The notes below the pieces were generated by a model that had not been told where the DNA came from, ran no database searches, and was given only the letters and a program-made list of their open reading frames with translations. A DNA stretch of 64,000 nucleotides from Ottelia alismoides (Eukaryota > Streptophyta > Magnoliopsida > Alismatales > Hydrocharitaceae): positions 310,001 through 374,000 of the forward strand of contig JAZKJV010003364.1 in assembly GCA_037367405.1 (NCBI GenBank), read 5' to 3'. Of this stretch, positions 1-12,486 are shown one piece after another. The translations under genes and the position numbers were made by a program. Position 1 is the stretch's first letter; each line of letters begins with the position of its first letter.

Positions 1-2
1 TT

Positions 3-44
3 AACGGTGAGCGCCTGAAGCCATATCTTGATCATGATCGTTGA
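3..44 (+). pseudogene. C-terminal end of Ty3/gypsy pol (integrase tail), element A
   Basis: The first in-frame codons read NGERLKPYLDHDR and then stop at 42-44. The 'NG-x-RLKPY' block is the usual last block of the integrase C-terminal domain in Tat/Athila Ty3/gypsy elements. The same ending recurs in this window at about 29650 (QLLKPYLDHD) and in the minus-strand element C (EQLLKPYV). The rest of this pol lies left of the window. It is followed directly by the noncoding, purine-tract-rich DNA that precedes the LTR at 2103, so it is the 3' end of element A. Confidence 0.75.
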
Positions 45-294
45 TCGTTGATGTTTCCCCTATTCATTTTGCATGAGATGTGATCTTTAACTCACATCAT
101 TTGCATCTCATGCCTGATTTTCACTTCTCTTTCGCAAATGTATAGATCTAGTTGTCCATATCATTAATTCTTTTTGTCTAATACTCCATCTTCATCTTAT
201 GATTACGCTACACTCAGGGTGTGTTTTACCCTAAGTATTGGGGGGTATCATACTAGTGATTATTCAGTTGATTCTTTTTACCTCTTTTTTGCTT

Positions 295-328
295 CCTATA
301 CGTAGGTATATTTTACCCTAAGTATAGG
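295..328 (+). repeat. Hairpin with CCTATAC...GTATAGG arms
   Basis: An inverted repeat next to a purine tract; the arms differ at one or two positions. It is the counterpart of the perfect hairpin at 22982-23015 in element F. Confidence 0.6.
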
Positions 329-382
329 GGAGGTAAACCTTGTACATCCTATCCCTCGATTTTCCCCTTGTGTACATACTAT

Positions 383-412
383 TATACTTAGGATTACCTG
401 ATCCTAAGTATA
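383..412 (+). repeat. Perfect 12-bp-arm hairpin (TATACTTAGGAT / ATCCTAAGTATA)
   Basis: The arms at 383-394 and 401-412 are exactly complementary around a 6-base loop. Homologous hairpins occur at the same place in elements B, C, E and F. Confidence 0.75.
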
Positions 413-659
413 GGTGGATCATCGACCTCTATTCATTATATTCTTTTATTCGTCGTTGTAGTATAACCTTCTTTTCACTTTCCAATACTCGGCTCGAGTT
501 ATTTCTTCATTTCATTGCTCTTTGATCACTCTGAGGAAATCGTTCGAGCTAAGTATAGGGGGCATCATATATAGTGTATATGTACTTTAGACATAATTAG
601 TACTTTGTGTGAGTGTGTTAAAAAATAATATAGCTAAAAAACACAAAACTAAAATTCAC

Positions 660-960
660 AAGAATTTTTAAAAATCTTTCTTGTACATAAGTGTTTGCAA
701 AAATCCTTTTATAAAAACTATTTTTCTAAAAATGTTTTGATTGTAAAATGTTTGTAAATATTTTTGTATCAAAATTATGTATTTAGAACAATTTTTTGAA
801 AAATGTTTGGAAAATAAAAGTTTGTAAAAAATTGTTTGTAAATGTTCGTAATTATTTTGCAAAACTCTTCCTTCTTCCTTGCATTCAAAAATTTTCATAA
901 AAAATTGCATATTTTGAAAAAAGTTTACAAAAAGAGTTCTGTACATGTTTGCTTGTATAT
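660..960. repeat. AT-rich degenerate tandem repeat (TTTGTAAAATG-like units)
   Basis: Units of roughly 10-12 bp resembling TTTGTAAAATG/TTTGAAAAATG recur irregularly. The same low-complexity block occupies the matching place in element F (23400-23750) and element B (46970-47270). Confidence 0.5.
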
Positions 961-2080
961 TATCATGAATCATAATCGACATTTAAACTAATCTGGAATT
1001 AAATTAAAAATTGGAGCTTGGTTAAGACCCTAATCCACTTAACTTCAGAGGAACCTTATAGGATTTTGGGTTAAGACTTTTCAGGTCCATTAGTGACTTA
1101 ATTCTTTGAGTCCACTAGGCTATGTTCACATGTCATCTTGATGAGCCTAAGTAGTATACTTAACAACGCACGCATGACTCTCAGATACAATGGCTTGACT
1201 TGTACATGCACCTTAGATGTAGCTCAAAACGGATGAGGTGGTGAGGAGGCAGAATTCTTTGGCTTGGGGTAGCATACCAGGGTAGTACTTCTAGATGGAA
1301 CCTCTCATCTTCCTTTAGGGAGGAATGTGCATCTCAACCTGGTCTAGTGGCATTGAGGTCTAAAGACAGAAGTCTGTGGGTTGCAATAATGCTTCAAAAG
1401 AGGGATAATCTACTTGCTTAAGAGGAAAAACTCCTTATGTACATGTTACACCATGTAAATATGTTGTACATATGCACATAAAAAAAGTGCAAAAATATGA
1501 AAAACTCCAAAATGGTAGACAGGCATGATTGAAAATAAATGCATGCTGGAGTGTATATAGTGAATAAGCAAATCCTATGTATTCCGCCTTCTCATCTCAT
1601 GGAAGCTTGCAGCTGGAGACTTAGCCACATTGGCAATCCAAGGGATACGTGGCTACACTGGTCATGGTCCATTCTTTTCTTTCCCCTTTTCTTGAGTTGG
1701 TTGAACTTGAACTTAGAAGGGAATACTCCGCTCCTCGAGAAAAGGCATGCTAGACTAGGGAATTAGAGTTACCTTGTTGAGGGAGGCCATTTCCATGTCA
1801 TTTCTGGGGTGGGGAGCTACATATCACTTACACAGTACAAGGAAAGATGCATAGTCATTAGAGTTTGCATATGTAGACTTGTTCTGACCTTGTTTATTAA
1901 GGAGTCTTGACCATAAAATTGTGGAACTTAGAGGTTGTTGAGTCTTAAACCTATTTCCCAATAAGGTTCCACCAAACTAATAAGCTCCATACTCCAATTT
2001 AATGAAGATAAGTTTAATAATCAGCATTGATTCTTTTTCTTATTTTCACTTCTTTTTCAAATAAATGTTTGCTAAGGGAC

Positions 2081-2102
2081 TAGCAAAGGTAAAGTATAGG
2101 GG
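2081..2102 (+). other. Polypurine tract of element A
   Basis: A purine-rich run ending in AAAGTATAGGGG directly abuts the LTR start TGATGAATCC. This is the expected priming site for plus-strand synthesis. The same arrangement precedes 25271 and, in reverse, follows 34005. Confidence 0.7.
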
Positions 2103-5100
2103 TGATGAATCCATGATTATCACTCTTTATTATTTTATTTTAGCTCTTCATTTTGGCAAAACACCATGTAAATACCTATAAATTCAATAAATTAAGCTTT
2201 CTCCATACATGTGTTAATAATGCATAATTAGCATGTCTTTTGCAAAAATAAAAGAATAAAAGAAAAAGAAAAAGAATGATGTATTTAGAATAAATACAGA
2301 ATGATCCAAACCCTAAGATAAGGTCAAGTCTTGACGTAATCGCAAAATAAAACAAGTAGAGAGAGATAAGGGTTCACTGTGAATTATACATATCACATAT
2401 ACTTGTACATATTATTTATCTATCTATTTTTTATAAAACCAAATTATTTTTATTCCCTTGTATATAGCTTTAGAAATAATATAAAAATAAAATAAAAATC
2501 AGAAAAGTAAAATAAAAATAAAATCATCCAACCTTTGTACAAAATACACATGTACATATTTCATTCACTATTTATTTCACACCCTTAAATAATTTAAAAA
2601 ATAAAATAAAAATTATTTTATACTCCTAAAATTATATTGTAAATAAATAAAATATAAAATGAGATTATTTTAGTAAAATTACTTATATAAAAATACTTGT
2701 AAATAATTCATAGGTATATTATACATGTATATAATACTATATATTGTATATACATTATTTTATTTTTCATAAAAATTACAAAAAATTTAGTTTATAAAAT
2801 AATAAACATTTTTATTTTATACACTTTTTAATTTAAACTCATTTACTATTTTTAATTTTATATCTTCGATTTCTGAAATTGCTAATTTCTGATTAGTCCA
2901 CATCGTACCATTGACCCCGATCAACGGTCTCTTCCGGATCGGGCCGGGTCACATCCCTATCGCCGGAGCTTTTTATCTGATTTTTTACGCCCGAACATGA
3001 TCACCTCCTACCTTGGTTCCTGCGCCCGATTGAAACCTCATGATCCATGATCCTCGCAGATCCCTAGGCACAGTCGGATCTGCCTAGGGTTCCGCATATC
3101 GCCCCAATCTTCTTGGACCCTGGGCAGACTATAAATCCTCTCTTACAGCCTCCACAATGCTGCAGCTCATCCTTCGCACCACTACAGACCCTGAGTCACC
3201 TTCCTCGTAGTGACAGCCACAGGAGGAGTCGCTTAGGATTCATCGGAGGTGCCTGGAGGCTTGAAGCTCACTTCGTGGCCGGAAAACAATCGCGAGAAGC
3301 CTCCCAGTTAGTTGCAGCTCGGTTGAGGCCAAGACCTCGACGCTCACCTTCATCTTAAGCTCATGAAACCCACCCAGACCTTCAGGTATCTACCCTTCAT
3401 TTTGCATTTCCATTTTCGATCAATCTTTTCCATTTCGCACCACAGCTATCACCTCTACTCTGACTAGCTTGTTGGAGCCCCATTACGTACTCCCATTAGT
3501 TTCGATTAATATCTCATCTCGCCTTGCATCTTCTCTCGTGATATGATCACCCTCAACCTCACCCATCAAAGCCAGATTATGGTCTGGACCTCCATCTCCG
3601 GCCTTCACCGGAGGTCGTCCCTCATTCCACATTGCTTGTCTTATATCCAGCTTCAATAACCAGGATCGGAGCATAGCCCTGAGTCTCCTCTACCCTTTGC
3701 AGGTTGAAACGTAAGCAAGGAGGCCACTTAGGATCCCCAACTGCTCAGGTGGAGAAACTCCATGAGCCCCCTTCACCGCCTTGCACACCCAACCATCGCC
3801 ACCCCTATCCGAGCATCCCAACTGATGCGGAATAGCTCCACGATGCAGACGGACCTCTCTAATCCTTCATCGGAGCATCGGATCCCCTCCGATGCTCGGT
3901 TGAGTTTCGTTGGGGTATTGTTCTTACAGACCCTTTCTCCATCGTTGGATTAGCCTGCTCTTGCCAGATTCTGAGCGGTCAAACAGTGCCAGCTTTGGGA
4001 CCGTCAGATCTGACGCATCTGATGCCCATGTTTGAGACAGATTCCGAGCCGTCAGATCTGTAGTAATGGATAATCAGAGTCATACGATAGCAACTACCTC
4101 CATGCACACCACGTACCCTGCTTGGGTATATTTCTTTATCAACCCTGCATGTTTGTGTTTTTTTATTTAGTTCATTAAATAAAAGTTGTAGTTAAGTAAA
4201 TTTACAATTTGGACCTCGCAGTTTTTGGTATTTGCATTGTAGTCCCTTCGATTCTGAAGCATGTGCATCCTCATGAGATTTTTGGGATAACTGCATGTTC
4301 TGCTCTTAACTTTTCTATGGTTCATGAATGAATGTTAACTTTTTAGAAAGTACATTTATGCCCTTGTACGTGTAGTATTGAGCATGTGTGTGAATCAAGT
4401 GGACTTTTTACAGTATTGACTCTAGGTTTTTCTTAAGTGTTATTGATTTGATCCAAAAACTTGGAATAACTACGAATAGGTCCCTGTAAATTATGCTTAA
4501 TTGTATTCTTTGTTTTGGACTTAATAAATATTAAATTAATTTTAAAAATCACCTAAAAATCAATATTAGCTCATGCTAGGGAGTAGTTTTTACTTTGATT
4601 TTGTTGTATTAATTTTATTAGCATTTTCTTTTTTAAAAAATTCAAAAACTCTTAGAAAAAAGTTCCTATTTACCTTATAAAATTCCTAGAAATTCGAAAA
4701 ATGCTTTAAAATTTCCATAAAAATTATTGTGTGTGCCTTTTATTGTGTTTTAATCTCTTTGTTAATTTGCTTCAAAATCCATTATAAAATCCCTAAAAAT
4801 TACAAAACAACTAAAATCTTATAAAAAAATATAAAATCAAAGGGAACTCCAAAAATTCCATTTCCAATCCCTATTTGTAGCTTTTTATCTCTTTTTTATC
4901 ATAAAATTGCTAATCAGGACCTTAGTGCACTTCAAATATTTTTAATTTGCAATTTGTTCCTAGCTGTGCACTTTTTGATTTTTATAAAATCATAAAAACC
5001 TTTAAAAAAATCCAGGAAAATTACCAAAAGTACTTTAACAAATAGAAAACCCAAAATATTTTTAGTATTTTATTTTATGATTTTTTTCATACTTAGAAAA

Positions 5101-5424
5101 ATCCAAAAAGATCATTGTGTTTGTTTTCTTTTACTTTTGTGATTGCTTGCCTTTATTCAAAAATTAAAAACTTGAAAATTATAAACCACTAGAAAATAGT
5201 TTTATTTTCAAAATTTGACTACTTTGTATTTCTTTCGTGCTCCTTGTGTTCGACTCTGGGGTCTATACCAGGTAAATAAGAATAGTGAACCGCTTACAAA
5301 CTTTGATTGTTTGATTTCTCTTTGAGTGGTTTTATTTTTCTCGATTGAGACAACCTATTGATTAGGGTCGCAACGACCTCTGTTTTACTTTGTTACTTAA
5401 CCCTAGTTGGTAGGCTGCTCGTCA
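2103..5424 (+). repeat. 3' LTR of element A (about 3.3 kb)
   Basis: It begins TGATGAATCC right after the polypurine tract. The end is placed at GTCA (5424) by comparison with the LTR ends of element F; the terminal stretch around 5220-5420 (TTTGACTAC, then TATACCAGGTAAAT) is shared with F's LTRs. No PBS follows, so this is a 3' LTR. A TATA box at 3130 probably marks the promoter. The right edge is uncertain by a few bases. No gene lies in it. Confidence 0.7.
3130..3136 (+). promoter_or_regulatory. Putative LTR TATA box (TATAAAT)
   Basis: TATAAAT lies at the change from the AT-rich U3 half to the GC-richer middle of the LTR, the expected place for a Pol II core promoter. This is inferred from position and motif only. 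Confidence 0.45.
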
Positions 5425-5492
5425 GACCCCTTTCATTTGATCATTCTTCATTACCTCCTTTATAGCAACATTTTCAGCATCTCTACATTGAT

Positions 5493-7516
5493 TTGAAAGA
5501 GCCAGATACATATTATTTCTTATTACCAAAGACTTATGATATAATTGGGAAAGGACCTCAGCAGCCGCAAATCACGTCTGTAGTGATCGAGCAGGCAGCG
5601 ATCAACATCGACTTACTTGCTTCCCTCGTGTCCATGCAGAATCAGATTAGGGAGCAAGGGAGAGTGATGATTGAGGTTAGAGATGAGTTGACATAGTTGA
5701 GATAAAGGAGAGTAGAGACCAGAGCTGATGGGGTCGATACTGAGATTCATGATGCTGAGGGAGCTGATAGAGAGAGACCTGAGGTGGGAGCAAATGAGAT
5801 TCAATCTAGACCTGTAGGGACAAGGAATAATGTGTACAATCCTAATGTGATGACTGCACATCAATGGATCAGATTACCTATCGTTCTCAACTTTGAGATT
5901 CGCCTCTAGATTATTCAGATGTTGTCTAAGTTCCATGGGCATTCTACTTAGGAGCCATATATACATGTCCAGGAGTTTGAGATGATCTGGAGAAATGTCC
6001 ACGACGTGCATGTGGATGAGGACACAATCAAGATGATAGCGTTCCCACTCTCCTTGGTCGATAGAGCAGTCTACTAGCTAAAGCATTTAGGGATATATAT
6101 TTCTACATGGGAGCAGTCGAGGACAGAGTACTTGAACAAGTATTATCCACTCGGTCATACTAATGCAGCAAGAGCCATGATTAGCAATTTCACCATGCTT
6201 CCGAATGAGCAGCTCCACGAGAAATGGGATAGATTCAGAGAGCTCATTGATAGGTGTCATCATCATGATATCATCAAGCCCAACCTCATAAAAAGTTTGT
6301 TTTTGTGGGTTGACACCTGAATTACAAGGCTAGGGAATGCTTCATGTGGAGGTTCCTATTTCTCTAAGCATGAGGATCAAGTCTGAGCCATTTACGAGGA
6401 GATGGCAGAGAATTATAACACTATGAACAGACTCGATTCTACACATGGGAAGCCTCCTCATTATTCACATCACTTCAGAGTGGCACACATTAATGTTGGT
6501 TCTTCTTCTACTACAACAGCACGGTCAGAGTCCTCATCTGGTGATATAGGGATCATTTTCAAGAAGTTAGACCATATAGAGGTGATAAAGAAGAAGTACT
6601 ACGATCAGTATAAGATCAACAAGATTAACGAGCTAACCTAGTATTTGAGTGACCTGAAGACACATATCATGTACCTTTAGGAGGTACAGATGGCTTCTAC
6701 GCTTTCTTCACAATCTAGCCTGATTCAGGGAGCCGTTTTCTACATTCTCATACTCGCAACGCATCATGTTCAGCACATTCATTCTGAGTCAATACCGTAT
6801 GCTTACCAGTACTAGACGCAGCAGCCACCATCTTTTGATAGCTAGATGGTGGTCTATCAGAGTGATCAGCTCATTGCTACTTTGCCACCTGCAGTTTAGA
6901 GCATCCTGAGTCGTTGACTGAGGTCAACAGAATTTGGTACAGCCCATATCTACAGCAGTCAGGGATCCATCATGACCACCCCGATTTCCATTGGTCTATA
7001 GGAGGTGCTTCATCCCAGCAGCTGCCTTAGGCACATTCAGGGAAGAGTAGAGAGCAGCCCCAATCTAGTCCTCGTCCACCATACCATAGAACACTGTGGA
7101 GACAAGGTGCACATACAGCTCATCACTCTTACACACAGCAACCTCATTATTCCTATTCCCAAAGGCCTCAGTTCTAGAGAGGCAACTCATCCGGATCTCA
7201 TCCTTCTTCTTATGAAAACCTAGATTTAGAGGATATCGCCCGCATGATTTCAGAGCAGCAGACAGGTTTTAGGCAATAAATGGAGGAGTTCATACATGAT
7301 ATGATGGAGATCGTCATGGGAAAGACCACCATTTCTGCTCAGATAGAGACCTACCCGAACAATCCGAAGAAGAAGTCCGACCAGGTACAGTTGATAGAGT
7401 CTACTATCACGAGTGAGGTACATGATAATGTTCCTTCTTTATTTGATGCTGATTTTATGACAATTAGGAGTGACAGAGTTCCAGTCGAGGGTGCCTCATC
7501 TAGGCAAGGAGCGTAG
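5493..7516 (+). pseudogene. Ty3/gypsy gag, degraded (element G)
   Basis: One reading frame runs from 5493 to 7223, broken by about a dozen stops, then shifts frame and continues to 7516. The gag core is recognisable at about 5880-6320, with LPIVLNFEIRL, KFHGHST, IHVQEFE, and the block KYYPLGHTNAARAMISNF followed by EKWDRFRELIDRCHHHDI, typical of the Retrotrans_gag domain. Downstream the product is Gln/Ser-rich, as in gag tails. At least eight stops are TAG (5694, 5907, 5949, 6075, 6639, 6678, 6813, 6843, 6897), mostly where Gln or Trp is expected. No leader or PBS precedes it: the 5' part of G was displaced by element A, whose LTR ends at 5424. Confidence 0.75.
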
Positions 7517-8333
7517 GCACAGGCAAATTCAGGCGAACCAGATGAGCTAGAGCGTGGTGCTAAGGCCTCTATACCATATGTTGATGGTGGTATCGATGAA
7601 CCAACCTGAACGATCGAGAGGACAGTGTTGATGCCGTTATATTTTGAGCTACAAACGGTGGTACTGATGCAACGAGACTTGTTGAGACAGAGTGTGGTGT
7701 TGATGATATTATTCCAGATGTTGATGGTGGTGCTAATGCCACCAAGTTTACTTGTACAGATATAACTGTTTATTTTCCTTTATTTTGTATTCAACGGTTA
7801 AGATAGAAAATAATAAAAAATTGACGAAATTGAAAATCCAAAAAGAAAAATAAAAGAAAGGTTTCTTCTTCTACTACTAGTTCATCTTGTGATGATGGTG
7901 ATGATATGATTGATGCTATTCACACAAATGTGAGGATACCTCTTCTTCCTGACCCTCGTACTTTAGAGGAGGGTCCATCTGTTCTTTTCCTCAAGCACTC
8001 CACTTAGGAAAGGGAAATAAAAATGAAAATCCCAAAAAGAGAAAACTTATGGAGTTTAGCGAGAGCATGATTGACAACTTCCAGATCCAACTAACTCTTT
8101 CAAATGCCTTGGTACATATCCCTCTCCTCGGAAGAGACTTGGAGAGAATACCACAGTCCGAAGGAAGAAGAGGCGTACCCACTATTCAGAGATCCGTGTG
8201 CTCACCAAGGCAACTTTTTATGCCATCTAGAACTGTCTCCCAGCCAAGAGATTGGATACATGAGCTCCATATGTCAGATGTTAGATTCATGAGCAGAGAT
8301 TTGGTCATACTCTATTAGATAACGGTTCATCGA
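7517..8333 (+). pseudogene. Gag tail to protease start of element G, ending at DNGSS
   Basis: This stretch is heavily degraded. Around 7570-7740 it repeats a DVDGG(A)-like coding motif. At 8301-8332 the frame reads RFGHTLLDNGSS, the retropepsin active-site region, matching ARILLDNGSSTNLL in element C (about 39250). The sequence stops being pol-like one base later, where the LTR at 8334 begins. The second element therefore inserted within the protease codons, and the expected continuation was not found elsewhere in the window. Confidence 0.65.
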
Positions 8334-11300
8334 TGATGAATCCATGATCCAACATCTTTATTCTTTTATTATAGCTTAAAGTCCTTGGCAAAACACCTGT
8401 AAATACTAAAAATGCTTATCTTATAATTTATCACTCATTTGCTAATAGTGTATATGTATCACTTAATTACACTAAAATAAAAGAATAGAAGAAAAAAAAG
8501 AAAAAGAAGGGTGTATATATGAAATAAATATAGATTGGATCGAACCTCGAGACCAGACCAAGAATTGGGATGGTTGACAGGAATAAAGTAGGGGGATATA
8601 GTGTCCATAACTTATAATAATTCTAGAAATCTAATGTTATAATGTACATATACATCATTTTTCACCTTTTACATGTGTTCGCATATTTTATTCATCAATA
8701 AAACAACATCAAATTAAAATATTTCCTTGATCAAAGTTGTTATAATAATATTTATTAATTTATAAAAACATCAGAAAAAATATTTAACGTATAAATAAAT
8801 ATTTACAATGAACCTAAAAAGTCACAAAAGCCAAATTTATAGGTTCATAACTATTTATAGAAAACTCTAAAATGACCAAACTCACTTTTAAACTTTATTT
8901 TTCCATTAAAACTATTTATCAAAAATACCAAAAAAATGCAGAATAAATCGTGTGAGTTTTGTCAATTGGAATCCTTCGTAAATATGTGCTACATGTATAT
9001 AAACCTTCTTTATTTTTGTAAAATTCATACTAACTCCGTAAATCTCAAAATCTAAAAGCTGTAAAGCCTAAATTCTAAACCTCATAACTCAGCCATATAA
9101 ATTTTGAAATGGGTGAACTCACTTTTAAAGTTTGTTTTATAAATTTATCTATCAAATAAAAGTGGTTTCGTTGAAATCGGAGTTAATATGCAAAAAGTAG
9201 GTTTTGGGACCCTAATGGTATATTTGTATATATGTATATATGTATATATTTTTATTATTTATTTTCTTGTATATATTTGCACATATCATATTTTAAAATA
9301 TTTTGTATATATTTTATTTGATTTATATAAAATTTAAATAAAAATAACAAAACAAAAAATAATTAAAAATAAAATAATATGTTTATTATATAGGTATAAT
9401 GTTCCTATATTGTATATACTTATATTTATATGTACCATTAAATTAATTCTAAAAATAAAATAAAAACATATATAAACTCTTTATATTGTTATGTAAATAA
9501 ATAAATCTTAAATTTTGTAATTATTTGTAAAAAAATAAATAATTAAAATAAATGTATTTTGTATATAGGTATTTAATACATGTAAATACGTGTATTTTGA
9601 TTATTTAACTATTTAAATTTATTTTTTTGATTTAATAAAATCACCATAAAATTATTTATTAATTATTAACATTATTTATTTTAATAATTTTAAATTTAAA
9701 GCCTTTTTCTAATTTATTTTTATTTATTTCTATTTAACCTATTCATTTTTATCTTCTAGCCTATTCTGTCTTTTTCCTAAGGCTACTCCTATTGGTCCAT
9801 TCCATTTTCGTTGACCAAGGTCAACTAGTACCCACTTTCTTTTCTAGCCTTTAGCCCTCTAACCCACCTTCTTTGCATATCTTTTTCAATCACCTCCAAC
9901 CTCCTTTTGACATGAATGCTTCACACGCTTGAGGTCCATATATTCGTGATACATGCCCATGCAAAACTCCACCTGATTCTGCCTCTATTCACGTGCAAAT
10001 TTCGTTTGAAACTTGGCATTTCACTCGCCAATATAATCTCATGGAGCTGTTTTCTTCTTCTATCTATGGCCATTCTATTTTTGTTCCAATGAGCTTCGAT
10101 TCATGTAGGGATGTCATAGATCCCTCGAGGAGTCGTTACAGTGAGGTCGATCGCGAGTTGAGCCTCATATCTAGTGTCTCTGTCATAGATCCGCACGAGA
10201 GCCCAACCTCTGGCCAAGCTGATTCATCGAGGCAAAGACCCCTGAGGACCACCACCTCCAATACATGCATCATCATCTATTTAGTTCCAGGTACTCATAG
10301 CATATCTAATCAATATTCAATCGCTTTTGATTTCGATTTATGTAGGAATATCCAGATCCACCCTCCGATCATCACGATCGGAGGACCATCACCTCGGAGC
10401 TTGATCCCAAATTCCACTCCGATCGTGCATTCACATCCACCTTAGCTTCCCTTTATTTTTGGTTCTATCTCACATAACACCTCAACTCTAACCACGCACC
10501 GTGGTCGGAGATCTGGTGCCTGAACCCTCGCACTCGACAACTCCTTTAATCCCCTAATTCTTATTTATAATTTGGATTAAGGTATTCCTCGAGTCATCTG
10601 AAGCCTTCGCAGGTGTGGATCCATATACCGATCGACCATCATCTAAGATCTGCAACGCCTAGAGGACACCATCTGAAGAAGCATCACCATCGATCGAGCC
10701 AGAGACCTGGAGGAGAATGAGCCTCCTCTGGAAGTGACACATATGATCTTTGAGTTGAATTGAGCACCTGGAGATACATATGAGGAACATGATCATCACG
10801 AAGAACAACTATTACACCTAGAGCACGGGATCAACAATCCAACAGAGATCAGATCAGTCGTAGATCGTGTCTGAACACCATCGAGCATCAATGCAACATT
10901 AGATCTAAGATTCGTGTAATCTTGAAGCATATGAATAGGCACTGCTGTCCGATTGAGTCCACTGTCTAGAGATTCTACCATAGCATGCTTAAGAAAGGGG
11001 AAAACAGGGACGTCGCCCAAGTCATACAATGACTATTAGATCAGATCAGATCCAAGGATTGCGAGCAAGCCATGTGTCATCACCAGCGAGTCCTCCAGCC
11101 CATCACTTAAGAAATTCATGTGTGCCTCACGTATACGTAAGATTTTTGGGTAATTTTCTAAAAAAACCTGGATGTTTTTGTATTTGCTAAAAGACCCGCG
11201 TCTACCGTGCTTCGTGATCTACACTTGTTATTTTGTTTATTGTGAATATATAACCATGTATATTTGCATTACTTTGTATATTTGCATTAATTAAATTTGT

Positions 11301-12462
11301 ACCCTTGTAAGTTTTGGACACGTGAGTCTTCACAAGAATTGATAGGATTTTTGCATAGATTTACCTGAATTTTATTTCCTTATTATTGTTCGACCTGAAA
11401 ACTTTAAATTAATTGAGAATAGGTCCTTGGAATTCTGCAATTGATTTTCTTGTCTATTTCGCTTGGATTAAATATTTTCATTACTCCCAAAATTCTATAA
11501 AAATTAATGCAAATCCCCGTTATCTGCTTTATCATCTCTAATTTTTGTGTGTTAAAATAAATCGTTTCTTATTTTTAAATATTCAAAAATCATTAAAGGT
11601 GTCCTATTTGCATTAGAAAAATCTTAGAAATTCGAAAATTAATTGAAAAAATCTAAAAAATCCAAAGTGTGTTTTTAATTTATTTTAATTATTTTACAAA
11701 TTTTGTTTCAAATTCTTTACAAAAACCAAAAAAACACAGAATGCTTAGAACACATAAAATCATTGAAAAAGAAAAAATACATAAAATGGTTTTCTGAAAG
11801 CTTGAAAAATCATCTTTCTATTTGTGTATTTTTTTAATATTTTTGCCTTTTTCTATTTTAAAAATTCAAAAACATTTCATTTATTTCTATTTCAAATATT
11901 TCATGTTCTTAATTGTTTTTAAAATATTAAAAAATCTTGAAAAAACTTGAAAATCACAAAACTGTAAAAATACCAAAAACACAAAAATATTTTTATTTGA
12001 ATTTTCTACATATTTTTACTATATTTAAAAAGTAGAAAAGGATTGTTTTGTCTCCTTTATAATTTATTTTATTCATTTTGTTTTAAAAAATAAAAATATA
12101 AAAAAATGTAAAATTAAAAATCATTAAAAAAATCAGTCAAAAACCATATGAAAAAAATTAAATTTTAAAATTTTCATAAAAATATAAAAAACATAAAAGC
12201 TAATAAAAATAATAAAAATAGAAAACGAAGAAAAGGAGTCCTTTGTTGATTTTCTTAAAAAATAATAATCCTCGTTTTTAATTGTTGCCTCATTTTGTTT
12301 GACCTAGGAGCTATACTAGGTTAATAAAAACACATCATTTTAATTATGTGAATGGATGTATAAATTGTTTGATTGATTCGGGATTTCTTTTGGGTAAACA
12401 ACGACACGTTGATAATTATCTCTCTTTAAATAACAAATTAACCCTTAAGAGTTTCATGATCA
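8334..12462 (+). repeat. 5' LTR of element B (about 4.1 kb)
   Basis: It begins TGATGAATCCATG and ends at about 12462 (GATCA), six bases before a degenerate PBS. It has the same organisation as the other LTRs: very AT-rich U3 (8600-9750), GC-richer centre (9780-11100) and AT-rich U5 (11150-12460). No gene was found in it. It is noticeably diverged from the LTR at 48752 that ends the same internal region. Confidence 0.65.
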
Positions 12463-12468
12463 TAAAGA

Positions 12469-12486
12469 TGGTGACATTTTTGGGGA
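12469..12486 (+). other. Degenerate tRNA-Asp-type primer binding site, element B
   Basis: TGGTGACATTTTTGGGGA matches 12 of 18 bases of the complement of the plant tRNA-Asp 3' end (TGGCGCCGTTGCCGGGGA) and sits just after the LTR end. Confidence 0.5.

Larger units (their letters stand above)
45..2102 (+). other. 3' noncoding region of element A (pol stop to 3' LTR)
   Basis: About 2 kb with no credible ORF lies between the pol stop and the LTR. It contains several copies of a 'ctaagtatagggg' purine tract with small hairpins (211-570), an AT-rich stretch of degenerate short repeats (about 660-960) and a more conserved block (about 1010-2100). The last block is clearly homologous to 24110-25270 in element F and 47640-48750 in element B, and in reverse to about 34010-34950 in element C. 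In Athila-type elements an env-like ORF may sit here; none is visible. Confidence 0.7.

Noticed and set aside
295..412. Rho-independent-type terminators or a CRISPR-like repeat array
   Set aside because: The hairpins are irregularly spaced with variable neighbours and lie in a plant retrotransposon. There is no unit-spacer structure.
9993..10445. 150-codon ORF in the LTR at 8334
   Set aside because: It sits in the middle of the LTR, with no motif and no counterpart in the other LTRs.
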